Shown one piece after another: positions 12,277 to 20,153 of a stretch of DNA of 21,326 bases. The notes beneath the pieces are model-generated. The model was not told the DNA's origin, ran no database searches, and saw nothing but the letters and a program-made list of their open reading frames with translations. How positions within the stretch are numbered: the first letter of the stretch is position 1; the number at the start of each line of letters is the position of its first letter. The position numbers and the translations under genes were made by a program. The stretch is from a virus, in the IMG/VR virus record IMGVR_UViG_3300048104_000775, positions 1 through 21,326 of that record; one strand, written 5' to 3'.

Positions 12277-15200
12277 ACTTATGCTCCTGGTCAATCTAGC
12301 CCAGATCCCACTCCAGATCCAGATCCCACTCCAGATCCAGATCCCACTCCAGATCCAGATCCCACTCCAGATCCAGATCCCACTCCAGATCCAGATCCCT
12401 ATTCTCCTCCTTCGTCTGTCGACCCTGAAAACCCAGAAGATTTAATTTTTGACGGAGATACCTTAGGTGGAGATAGTGCTTTCTTTCATCAGCTTGATAC
12501 AAATATTTCTAATTATAGTGGTTTTTTTGAAACAGGAAAAAACTATAAAAAGTTTGATTTTGTATTTGATTCTGGGGATGGTAAATTTTATTACGCAAAA
12601 GAAGACTTGACTTACGGTAGCGATATAACCCTAGAGGGTTCTGATCGATTTTTTCTTGAACCAAATGGGCCAACTTCGCTTGACGGAAATCCCTCTCATT
12701 ATATATACGATGAAAGAAATGAGTTAACCACCTTGAATAACGAATTGCAAGTCGGTCAAACTATTCATATAACTGGATCTTTGTTTGGGTCGGATGGATT
12801 TTATAAGATCTTGGATTATGAAAAAGATTTATATCGACCGGGTTCATTGGACGGAACTATAGCTGGAGTTCTTGATGCAACTCCTGTTGAGGGAGTCAAT
12901 AACTGGTATGAATCTTCATGGCTTTTTGTTTGTAATGAAGGCACGAATGAGGAAATAAGTGAGCCTTTTTTCTCAATCGTTTCTAGTGATCGATGGATTT
13001 TTCATAACATGCTTGGGTGGTTATACATAGCTCCTCAAGGACAACTTCAGGATGGCGTGTGGATTTTTTTTCCTAGAGAAGGAGTTAAAAGTTCTGCAGC
13101 GGAAGATGTTGGATGTTGGGTTTGGGCATCCATAGAAACATTACGAGGTGCATCAAAAATGTATGTAAGCGAGTCCGATGGAAATCATTTCGGTCCTGCT
13201 GGCAGCTGGATTCACTGGCGAAAATCAGGATATCCTGAGTTTGCTGCTGTTTTTTATAACTATGAATCATCTAGGTGGTATGGATTTAAAAAACAAAATA
13301 AAGGTGTGCAAGAAATAGTAAATCGTGGACCTCTTCCGGATTTTCCCACTTTTAGTCCTGAGTCTAGGGTTGGAGCTGGTTTGTCTGCAAGAATCCATAT
13401 CCAAGGGGTAGATGCACAAACAAGCATCAGGCAAGTTGAGGAGGTTTCTGACAATTTTATATCTATTAAAGCTATTGCTGAAAATTTATCTTCCGATAGA
13501 GACTCTTGGTCTAGCGATTTATTTTTCTTTGACGCTGATTACGGATCAAGCGTAGACTTTAAAGCTGATAATGTTATAAATAAATTCGGAGATGGGTATT
13601 ACGCTGTATCTCCAAAAGGCGTGAACTCCTTGAAGGCAGAAATTAATTTGCAGTTTAAAAATAGAAGTAATCGCGAAGCGAATGCTATAGTTCATTTTTT
13701 AGAAAGCCATCAAGGGCAATTGGATCAAGATGTTGAATCTGAAACTCTAAATTATTCTCAGGGGATATCTGGTTTTAGGTGGGATGGAAATTCTACATTT
13801 CACCCATACGATTCTACGGAGACGCAATCTAAAACTTTTTATTGTTCTGAATTTTCTCATAATTTAAATTTTGAAAATAATAATGATTTAAATGTTAAGC
13901 TTGTTAATTACAATACATCTTTGCTTAGAAAGTCTGAAGAGCTGTTTATTAAAAGGCCTGATGATTATAATGATCAGGATTATTATTCTTTAAATGATGT
14001 TGTTTTTGATACTGGTAATCATCAATACTATTATTGTCATAGCGGGGACGGATCTCAGTCAAGGCAGGGGCTTGAGCCTGTACAAAATAATACCGAATGG
14101 AATAGAGACTCTAGAGATTTTCAGAATGTTAATAAAAATTTTTGGACTCGCAGTTTTTTCTGGAAGCCTTCTCTTGGACTCAATGTCGCTCAAGACGTTG
14201 AGCTTAGCGAGGTGGATCTAGGGTTGCCGTATAAGCAGGTTTATAAAAATGGAATCAATCAAAACTTATTAAAGTTAGATCTAAATTTTAATAATAGATC
14301 TGATTTGGAAGCTTACGCTATTCTTCATTTCTTGGAGCAGCATTATGGCTCTGTTCCGTTTGTTTTTTCTCCTCCCGCTCCGTACGAAAGAAAGAAAAAT
14401 TTTATTTGTCAACAGTGGAGGCATACGTATAACTTTAAAGATAATCATAGTATATCTGCGACTTTTGAAGAGTTCCCAATTAATTTAACTAGTGAAAAGT
14501 TACTTAATAATATCGGGCCTTCTCCAAAAACTCCTGCAGAAATATTAATGCCTCAGGAGATTAGTGTTCGAGAGCAAAAAGATCAATCTCTGTGGAGTCA
14601 GGTTCAATTGAGAAAAATTAAATTACAAAATATAGGCGGGTACGATGCAGCTGTAGATTCTTTATTTTTTGATAGTGGAGAAGCTTTTTTTAGGCTTCTT
14701 GGAAAGCCTGAATTAGGCGATAATTATATTCCCGAAAATTTATCAAGCGAGGAGCCTTTAACTTCGGCTATTATATCTTCTGTATTCTTGGATATAGTTG
14801 GCGCATCTATCGGAGCAGATGATCTAAATCTTTACTCTCAGAAAAACCATTGGACAGTAGGTACTCTGTCTAGCGCTATACTTAATTCACAAAACTTTTT
14901 GGAGTTAGTTCCTGATGCCAGAAATATCAATATACTGTACATAGACTTACTGGGTAGGGCTGTTGAGGTTGGAGAAAATATTGACAATTTACTTGATTCG
15001 AATACTTTTCCTGATGCTCGAAGTATTGTGCAACAAATTAAGTTGCTAGAAGAATATAGAACTTTTCAAAAACAGTCGGTTAAAATCGTTCCGAGAAAAG
15101 TAAAGCAAAATCAAAAACAAATTACCATTCCGGACAATAAACTCAAGAATGTAGGCCTGAATGGTTCTACTGTTATGTTGACAACAGAAAGTGACGAAGT

Positions 15201-18200
15201 TTTAGAATTTATAGAAATTGACACGCAAGTTAAATTTCGTCAATACCTGGACGGCAAAATAGGCAAGGAGGGAGAGAAGTTGGTTGATTCTGATTACTTT
15301 GTAATCGAGGGGTTTGTTAAAAAATTTGGAACCAACATTTTGAATGATAACTCTGATGGTTATATTTTTGTAAAATATGATAATGATTCAAGAGGTTATT
15401 CTAGTAATTTTCTTATCGATTCCGATGGAGAGCTTGTGGATATTACTAATGCACAAGGTGATGCGATTGGTAATTTGGAGGTTGAGATAACAAACGGTTG
15501 GTTGTACGGAGATTTAAAATTAACATGGGATAGTAAAAGTATACAAAGTAAAATTCAGCACTGGATCGTAGCAGATTCTTCAGCAATTCGAGCTTTAAGG
15601 GTTCAGCCTTGGGCTCTATCTGCCAACGAGTCTTTTCAAGATTATCTCGACAAAAGTTTAGAGGTTATTCCTGCTCCTCGGATTAGCATGCCAACATTTG
15701 CCTCTGGATATACTGATGAAGACGAAAATTTTGTGCCTAAGGATAAGTGGAACTTTCACGCTCGGCATTTTTGTAAAACAGATGTTATTGTGAACTCTTC
15801 TATCTGGGGAACTCAGGATGTTCCAACTAAAAGCATCAAAGATTTAAGTAGTGATGCTTTAATTACATTCGCTAATACTGAAAATCTATCTGATTGGGCC
15901 AACGAATTAATTCCTCTTGGATTTTATTCCAGACAACAGATAGTTTCTGACGGAACAGGAGGTGATGAGGATGTCGGAAGTGTTAGCGCTATAACATCTG
16001 CTTTGCTTGGAAGGGTTGCCACAGAAGATGAAATCGAGGCATATGCCGGACAAACTGTTGAGGATGTTGTTAATGATTATTTAAGAAAAGAATTTGTCTT
16101 GAGTGGAAAATTTATTCAAAAAAATTATTTTGAAATAACCCTAGACTTTGTTCCGAGAAAAGCGGATCCTGTCTTATTCAAGGGGATGTGGGTTCCGTAT
16201 GAGTTAACTCTGCATTCAACCGGAGACGGAGGAATGCTTTTGCCTAGAGAACTTTCCCAAAACAATATTGGTGATGTAAATGGCTGGTCTCCTGGCCAAG
16301 ACTTTTTACTTTTTGGTACGAGTGTCGATGATGACGAGCACACTGTGCTTGATTATATATCAACTTCTGATAGTACGAAATTAAGAAATGGATACGCGTT
16401 TTCTTCTACGCAAAAAGGTATTTGTAAAATAAACCAGGAAATAAAAAATGATTCAGGTGAAACGGTGGCCATTCGGGCGAAAATTAAATTTAAACTGTTT
16501 GGAAGTTCTGTTTCTGCTGATATTAGCGATCCAAATAATCCTTCTGCTTTTTATGTTCCTGGTAGTTCTGGTAATTTAGAAGTGGTTGTGGGTGAATATG
16601 CTTCCAAGCATGGTATTGTTTATCGACAAAAAGAAACTTCTTTTGGAGATCAATTATCATTTGGACTTGTTGAGTTTAGTAATCAAGTTAGAGGTGGGGA
16701 TGGCTTTCAATATATTCGAAGAAGGCAAAGTTTGAATGAAGATTTTGGGCCCTGGGGGCATATAGAAGATGACAATTCGTTTAGGGCCTGGTGGGCCGCT
16801 CAACCCCATAAATTGTTAGATCTGGCAGATGCAGATGGTAATCCAAAAAAGAATGAATGGCCTTGGATTTATACAGACAAATATTGTACGATCGGAACCA
16901 ATAGCAACTGCTACAGTGCTCCGAGTATTGATGTAAATGGAAATGTTGAAGCAGTGAAATATGTTCGAAAATCTTGGATGCCTCTTTTAGCGAGTCTTTA
17001 TGCGCAGCACTTAGCGACTTCTGATGATTTAGAAATTATTCTTCAGGCAGAGTCTTCAGTTTTCGAATTTGATGATGATGCTGGAATGTGGAAACTAAAT
17101 GGAGATTACATTCCTGACTTGAATGGTTTTATTTCTTTTTTGGAGGTTAAATACCCTGACAATACGATAATTGTCGAAACCAGTGAAACTAATGAAGCTG
17201 GAGAGAGTGTTTCAGTATTTAAGTATATTTCTTTTAGCGAAATTAATAAATGGAGAGAGACTGATGAGCTTTATGTATTAATGAAAGAGTTTCTTGTTAG
17301 TGAAGCAGAAAATTATAAAATATATATCGAAAAAGCTGAATCTCAAGATTTTTCTTACTCTGTGGTTAATCAAGCTGGGGACGTGCATTTTTCTGGTTAC
17401 AATTCTATTCAGTCTGCTACTTTAGAGTGGGAAAGATTAAATAATAAATTTTTCTATAAAAATTTCGTATTCGAAGATGTTCATGGAGAGCTGAGAAAAT
17501 TTGCACACGTAGTAAATTGTGATCAATATTTTGCTAACCCCAATAACTCTTCTTCAAATCAAAGTTGGAGTTATACATATTTTGATAAAGCGTCCGAAGA
17601 TAAACTTAAAGCAATAAACTCAGCGTATCAAAATATACCTCACTCAACTGAGACTCACGATAATCAAAATTATGATATTATTAGATTTGGTATTGGTAGA
17701 AGTCCTTTGCCTGAGACTTCATCTAATGCAGGTTTGAAGATTAATGCTTACTATTATATGAGCTTAAACGAGGAGGTTAAGCGGGAAATCTCAATCGCAA
17801 TTGAAACTATCGAGTCAATAATTTCGACTCCAATGACTATAAATGTATTTTTCTCTGAGCAACCAAACGGTAGACTTGGCGAAGCCGCCGAGTCGTCTAC
17901 CAATGCTAACTGTTTCATTCATCCTAATTTAGATTATATAGTTGGCGGAATGGGTTCTAGCGATTTCTCTAGGCCTGTGTCTTCTTCTATAACAATTAAT
18001 CCTGATGGGTTGTATAAGAGTATTGAATGGCATAGAGACATAAATCCCGATTACGAGTCAAGACTTTTATCTCCTGTTTACTACCTCATGTTACACGAAA
18101 TACTTCATTCTTTGGGCGTTGGATCCATGTGGTTTTTTGGAGGTTATTCGCACAATGGAGGTACAGCGTATCAATTGTTCGATCATCCGCGCAGAACAAG

Positions 18201-18726
18201 GCTTTTATCTGATAATATGCAGGAATCTCTTATTTGGGGGGGCACTATGAAGTCTTACGCAGAAAAATATTTATTGACCGAGGTGACTACATCTAATAAT
18301 ATTTATTATATAGGAGAACATGGCTCCGACAAATTTATAGATTTGTGCGCTTCCAGAAACGTAACGCATGGTGGTGCGGCTCCATATTTTCTGCGCGAAG
18401 GTGTAGCGGGGAACCCTTCTGCTATTCAATTTACGTACGACACAAAAATTGCATTATCTCCTCTAAGCAGGAGTATGGCAGCTGATCACGTTGCAGAGTT
18501 ACCGAGAATTAAGGAGATTTATTCCGGTGATGCGTTACAAGCAGTCCAATTATCTCCAGTATTTTCTGACGAAATTATGTCTATAGTTTACGACCCTGAG
18601 GACAACAAACCAATGGTAATATCAAGTATGACCATCGGCATGCTTCAAGATTTAGGTTTTTCTGTAGATTATTCTGTGGCAAATGATAGCGACCAACACT
18701 TGACATTAAACGATAAAATCTTATGA
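11077..18726 (+). CDS. Giant mosaic tail tip protein: RCC1 propeller, gpM-like domains, metalloprotease
   Basis: 2549 residues at the place of lambda M (gpM is about 110 residues). In order: RCC1-type repeats (1-400); Pro-Asp linker (409-441); a short Y-x-x-x-D-x-V ... YY segment like carbohydrate-binding family 5/12 (485-530); aromatic module (607-737); first gpM-like domain (817-945); a second Y-x-x-x-D-x-V segment (965-1025); second gpM-like domain (1027-1136); two DUF4214-like repeats (1228-1332); a long beta-rich part not recognised (1340-1635); a third DUF4214-like repeat (1637-1682); a part with paired Cys and Trp-rich sequence not recognised (1690-2170); and a leishmanolysin-like zinc protease (about 2175-2535, HEILHSLGVGS at 2340). 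There is no signal peptide, as expected for a virion protein. The gpM parts would anchor it to the tape measure/tip complex, while the propeller, aromatic and CBM-like parts likely bind host surface ligands and the protease trims surface protein. The functions of the added parts are inferred. It overlaps the L-like gene by 4 bases. Confidence 0.85.
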   Translation: MSFVGKIACGVGHIICLKTNGSVWGVGFNKKGALGLRQVQGSQPDETSFKKMLDANGSAFELLPGEDCHLSASTNNSFFIKSDGSSWGVGSQYNGVLSDGVVSLETSASFPVKGLGLENIIHVSSSGSHVAYLKSDGTVLTIGGNSQGQLGNGSVENQSLPVQVMANASTVFDNVSKVECSAGSIVFLRSDGSVWAVGDNYNGTLGDNSGQDRLFPVQVVDQQGDALLDIIDIACGYDHVLFLKSNGTVFGAGLNRFGQLAQGSGGGYKYSSAVQLKSDYAAQDVLEDIISIDAGYYHSVFLRQDGSVLSVGINEHGELGDGSQSDKKAPVLLKKHDLGTLYGVNYIRCGAFFTSCLCDDGSLWGVGQNNFGQLSDGTKENKSLAIQAAHEDGTFFNSVSTYAPGQSSPDPTPDPDPTPDPDPTPDPDPTPDPDPTPDPDPYSPPSSVDPENPEDLIFDGDTLGGDSAFFHQLDTNISNYSGFFETGKNYKKFDFVFDSGDGKFYYAKEDLTYGSDITLEGSDRFFLEPNGPTSLDGNPSHYIYDERNELTTLNNELQVGQTIHITGSLFGSDGFYKILDYEKDLYRPGSLDGTIAGVLDATPVEGVNNWYESSWLFVCNEGTNEEISEPFFSIVSSDRWIFHNMLGWLYIAPQGQLQDGVWIFFPREGVKSSAAEDVGCWVWASIETLRGASKMYVSESDGNHFGPAGSWIHWRKSGYPEFAAVFYNYESSRWYGFKKQNKGVQEIVNRGPLPDFPTFSPESRVGAGLSARIHIQGVDAQTSIRQVEEVSDNFISIKAIAENLSSDRDSWSSDLFFFDADYGSSVDFKADNVINKFGDGYYAVSPKGVNSLKAEINLQFKNRSNREANAIVHFLESHQGQLDQDVESETLNYSQGISGFRWDGNSTFHPYDSTETQSKTFYCSEFSHNLNFENNNDLNVKLVNYNTSLLRKSEELFIKRPDDYNDQDYYSLNDVVFDTGNHQYYYCHSGDGSQSRQGLEPVQNNTEWNRDSRDFQNVNKNFWTRSFFWKPSLGLNVAQDVELSEVDLGLPYKQVYKNGINQNLLKLDLNFNNRSDLEAYAILHFLEQHYGSVPFVFSPPAPYERKKNFICQQWRHTYNFKDNHSISATFEEFPINLTSEKLLNNIGPSPKTPAEILMPQEISVREQKDQSLWSQVQLRKIKLQNIGGYDAAVDSLFFDSGEAFFRLLGKPELGDNYIPENLSSEEPLTSAIISSVFLDIVGASIGADDLNLYSQKNHWTVGTLSSAILNSQNFLELVPDARNINILYIDLLGRAVEVGENIDNLLDSNTFPDARSIVQQIKLLEEYRTFQKQSVKIVPRKVKQNQKQITIPDNKLKNVGLNGSTVMLTTESDEVLEFIEIDTQVKFRQYLDGKIGKEGEKLVDSDYFVIEGFVKKFGTNILNDNSDGYIFVKYDNDSRGYSSNFLIDSDGELVDITNAQGDAIGNLEVEITNGWLYGDLKLTWDSKSIQSKIQHWIVADSSAIRALRVQPWALSANESFQDYLDKSLEVIPAPRISMPTFASGYTDEDENFVPKDKWNFHARHFCKTDVIVNSSIWGTQDVPTKSIKDLSSDALITFANTENLSDWANELIPLGFYSRQQIVSDGTGGDEDVGSVSAITSALLGRVATEDEIEAYAGQTVEDVVNDYLRKEFVLSGKFIQKNYFEITLDFVPRKADPVLFKGMWVPYELTLHSTGDGGMLLPRELSQNNIGDVNGWSPGQDFLLFGTSVDDDEHTVLDYISTSDSTKLRNGYAFSSTQKGICKINQEIKNDSGETVAIRAKIKFKLFGSSVSADISDPNNPSAFYVPGSSGNLEVVVGEYASKHGIVYRQKETSFGDQLSFGLVEFSNQVRGGDGFQYIRRRQSLNEDFGPWGHIEDDNSFRAWWAAQPHKLLDLADADGNPKKNEWPWIYTDKYCTIGTNSNCYSAPSIDVNGNVEAVKYVRKSWMPLLASLYAQHLATSDDLEIILQAESSVFEFDDDAGMWKLNGDYIPDLNGFISFLEVKYPDNTIIVETSETNEAGESVSVFKYISFSEINKWRETDELYVLMKEFLVSEAENYKIYIEKAESQDFSYSVVNQAGDVHFSGYNSIQSATLEWERLNNKFFYKNFVFEDVHGELRKFAHVVNCDQYFANPNNSSSNQSWSYTYFDKASEDKLKAINSAYQNIPHSTETHDNQNYDIIRFGIGRSPLPETSSNAGLKINAYYYMSLNEEVKREISIAIETIESIISTPMTINVFFSEQPNGRLGEAAESSTNANCFIHPNLDYIVGGMGSSDFSRPVSSSITINPDGLYKSIEWHRDINPDYESRLLSPVYYLMLHEILHSLGVGSMWFFGGYSHNGGTAYQLFDHPRRTRLLSDNMQESLIWGGTMKSYAEKYLLTEVTTSNNIYYIGEHGSDKFIDLCASRNVTHGGAAPYFLREGVAGNPSAIQFTYDTKIALSPLSRSMAADHVAELPRIKEIYSGDALQAVQLSPVFSDEIMSIVYDPEDNKPMVISSMTIGMLQDLGFSVDYSVANDSDQHLTLNDKIL
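12301..12399 (+). repeat. 18-base tandem repeat encoding a PDPTPD linker
   Basis: Five base-for-base identical copies of ccagatcccactccagat (12301-12390) plus half a copy (12391-12399), encoding (PDPTPD)5-PDP at residues 409-441. It is in frame, so copy-number change would alter linker length without breaking the gene. It separates the propeller from the rest of the protein. Confidence 0.95.
12889..13296 (+). other. Aromatic (W/Y/F-rich) module, copy in the giant tip protein
   Basis: Residues 605-740. Blocks NWYESSWLFVCNEGT, MLGWLYIAP, GCWVWAS, and AAVFYNYESSRWYGF line up in order with residues 210-343 of the protein encoded at 8499. It lies between the first CBM-like segment and the first gpM-like domain. 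Confidence 0.7.
13525..13911 (+). other. First lambda gpM-like domain
   Basis: Residues 817-945. FFFDADYGSSVDFKADNVIN, then FGDGYYAVSPKGVNSLKAEI, then a helix with EANAIVHFLESHQG, an FRW block and a Cys-containing strand (FYCSEFSHNLNF). This is the order of lambda minor tail protein M (FGDGY-x-x-x-x-x-x-G-x-N, helix with FLE-x-H-G, F-x-W, Cys strand). gpM acts in tail tip assembly. Confidence 0.75.
14155..14484 (+). other. Second lambda gpM-like domain
   Basis: Residues 1027-1136. LDLNFNNRSDLEAYAILHFL, EQHYG, PFVFSPPAPY, and FICQQWRHTYNF match the first copy closely (shared L/I-x-L-x-F-x-NRS-x-x-EA-x-AI-x-HFLE-x-H-x-G). The FGDGY turn is replaced by LGLPY, so this copy is more diverged at its start. 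Confidence 0.72.
14758..16122 (+). other. DUF4214-like helical repeats (three), split by a beta-rich part
   Basis: Helical units with the pattern h-x-x-h-h-G-R/A ... h-x-x-F: residues 1231-1276 (SSVFLDIVGASIGADDLNLY, then ILNSQNFLEL), 1284-1331 (INILYIDLLGRAVEVGENID, then QIKLLEEYRTF) and 1637-1682 (VSAITSALLGRVATEDEIEA, then YLRKEFVLSGKF). LGR followed by an acidic stretch and an S/E-E-F/Y end is typical of DUF4214, found in large extracellular bacterial proteins. The role here is unknown. Confidence 0.5.
17599..18681 (+). other. Leishmanolysin-like zinc metalloprotease domain
   Basis: Residues about 2175-2535. A helix plus strand (IAIETIESIISTPMTINVFF) leads to LGEA, then the zinc motif HEILHSLGVG at 2340-2349 (His2340, catalytic Glu2341, His2344). 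No His lies at the usual eleventh position, as in the M8 family, where an insertion separates the third ligand; His2471 (ADHVAEL) is my candidate. EIMS at 2499-2502 (Met2501) fits the Met-turn, and SSMTIGMLQDLGFSVDYS matches the closing helix typical of M8-like proteases. Confidence 0.8.
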
Positions 18727-19820
18727 GCGAATCTTCTTCAAATTTAAATAAACAATTAGTCTCTATGAATCCCGATTCAATAATAGAACTATTTGAGATT
18801 GATTTTAGCGATATAACTTTAGATTCTTCTGTATTTGGAGATGATATAGGTCCAGAGGCTGTATATAGATTTACCTCTATGATTAATGGATCAAACCCTA
18901 TAGTTTGGCAGGGGAAATCTTACCAACCTATGCCTATAAAGATGGAAGGATTTGAAAGTAGTGGGGCAGGAAAGTTGCCTAGACCCTCTCTATCTCTCGC
19001 TAATCCCGAAGGTATTTTTTCAAAAATAGTATACTCAAATCAAGATTTCTTAAATTGTAAGGTCACAAGAAAAAGAACGTTCTTGAGGTTTCTTGACGAG
19101 GAAAACTTTCAAAATAGGAATCTAAATGAAGACTTTAAAAATCCATTTGGGAGCTCAGATATGAAAGCTCAACTTCCTGATGATGTATATTTCATAAACA
19201 GAAAGACTCTTGAAGATAGAGAGCAAATTCGGTTCGAGCTCGCTTCTCCTTTAGAGCTAGAAAACGCTTGGGTTCCTGCTAGAAAAGTTATGTCTAATTA
19301 TTGTTCCTGGACTTATCGATGTGATATCGGTTGTGGTTACAAGGGATTACCTATAGAGACTATTGATGGAGCTAGCTTGACGAAAGGTTTTTCTGTGGAG
19401 GAGAAAAAGAAAAACGGGGAAATAGATACAGGAAGAGTTGATCCACAAAATTATACTGCTATGATGGCCGATGTTCCGCATTGGTCTAGTCGGGATGCGC
19501 AAGACCTGCCTTTGAGTTATCTTGTCGGAGATGTCGTACAAATTGTTCAAAAAAATACGCAAAACCCGTATTCTAGAACTCCTCAAGTATTTGTTTGCTG
19601 TCAAAATCATAATAATAAAGATCAGGTACGTCACCCTTTTTTGCATAAAGATTTTTGGTTAAAAGATGAATGCTCAAAAACCGCCAACTCTTGCAGAAAA
19701 AGATTCTCAGATGATTTTAGAAGTCTTAATGAATATAATACTATTCCTGGCACAGACTCAAACGATAGGGGTTTAAGATTCGGAGGTTTTCCTGGAACAG
19801 AGGATTATCCGATTGAGTAG
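18723..19820 (+). CDS. L: Lambda gpL-like minor tail protein (iron-sulfur tip protein)
   Basis: 365 residues, longer than lambda gpL (232). Residues 20-190 are the beta-rich N-terminal part (IIELFEIDFSD; VWQGKSYQPMPIKMEGFE; RPSLSLANPEGI; ELASPLELENAWVPARKV). Then come NYCSWTYRCDIGCGYKG (Cys194, 200, 204) and DECSKTANSCRKRF (Cys317, Cys324, spacing C-x6-C), ending in LRFGGFPG. These are the signature parts of gpL, whose C-terminal Cys residues hold an iron-sulfur cluster in lambda. Between the Cys pairs lies a roughly 110-residue insert with YLVGDVVQIV ... QVFVCCQNHNN ... FWLKDECSKT, similar to the CBM5/12-like segments of the upstream protein. It starts in an ATGA overlap and overlaps the K-like gene by 8 bases. 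Role: connects the distal tail ring to the tip. Confidence 0.9.
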   Translation: MSESSSNLNKQLVSMNPDSIIELFEIDFSDITLDSSVFGDDIGPEAVYRFTSMINGSNPIVWQGKSYQPMPIKMEGFESSGAGKLPRPSLSLANPEGIFSKIVYSNQDFLNCKVTRKRTFLRFLDEENFQNRNLNEDFKNPFGSSDMKAQLPDDVYFINRKTLEDREQIRFELASPLELENAWVPARKVMSNYCSWTYRCDIGCGYKGLPIETIDGASLTKGFSVEEKKKNGEIDTGRVDPQNYTAMMADVPHWSSRDAQDLPLSYLVGDVVQIVQKNTQNPYSRTPQVFVCCQNHNNKDQVRHPFLHKDFWLKDECSKTANSCRKRFSDDFRSLNEYNTIPGTDSNDRGLRFGGFPGTEDYPIE

Positions 19821-20142
19821 GGATATCCCTCAACATCTCTTTCAGGAAATAGAGAATTTCTCAAGGCTTAAACCTGAAGAAGAAACCTGTGGGGTGATAG
19901 TTGATACGCTTGGGGATTTGTCTTTTATGCCGTGTGATAACTTAAGTAATAATAAAAAAGTTCATTTTTTAATTGATCCTAAAATTTTAATTGATAATTC
20001 TGTTATTTTTATTTATCATTCTCATGTGAATCATTCTTCTAAACCTTCTGTTCCTGATATAAGAGCATCTAATGCTCTTGGTATTCCTTATTTGATATAT
20101 AGTTTGAGGGATTCTGACTTTTATTTATATAATTGTGTATAA
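19813..20142 (+). CDS. K: JAMM-family metalloprotease, lambda gpK-like N-terminal domain only
   Basis: 109 residues from TTG 19813; AGAGGA at 19799-19804 lies 8 bases upstream, and no ATG or GTG start that keeps the fold is nearer. The JAMM motif is complete: Glu24 in PEEETCGVIV, then HSHVNHSSKPSVPD at 69-82 (His69, His71, Ser79, Asp82: H-x-H-x7-S-x2-D). Lambda K carries a JAMM domain followed by an NlpC/P60 cell-wall peptidase; here the protein ends right after the JAMM domain, with normal stop and close spacing to the next gene, so no frameshift is suggested. It sits between L-like and I-like, exactly as in lambda. Probably a tail tip protease needed for assembly or entry; its substrate is unknown. 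Confidence 0.9.
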   Translation: MSRDIPQHLFQEIENFSRLKPEEETCGVIVDTLGDLSFMPCDNLSNNKKVHFLIDPKILIDNSVIFIYHSHVNHSSKPSVPDIRASNALGIPYLIYSLRDSDFYLYNCV

Positions 20143-20148
20143 TAAAAT

Positions 20149-20153
20149 AAGGA
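20149..20153 (+). promoter_or_regulatory. Ribosome binding site of the I-J fusion gene
   Basis: AAGGA, 9 bases before ATG 20163, in the 20-base gap after the K-like stop. A second purine run (AAGGGAA, 20156-20162) touches the ATG and is too close. Confidence 0.5.

Noticed and set aside
12296-12502. Minus-strand open frame with repeated Asp-Leu-Glu-Trp
   Set aside because: It is the complement of the PDPTPD-coding tandem array, not an independent gene.
11077-18726. Diversity-generating retroelement acting on the tip protein
   Set aside because: No reverse transcriptase gene and no template-variable repeat pair were seen in the window. This cannot be excluded for DNA outside it.
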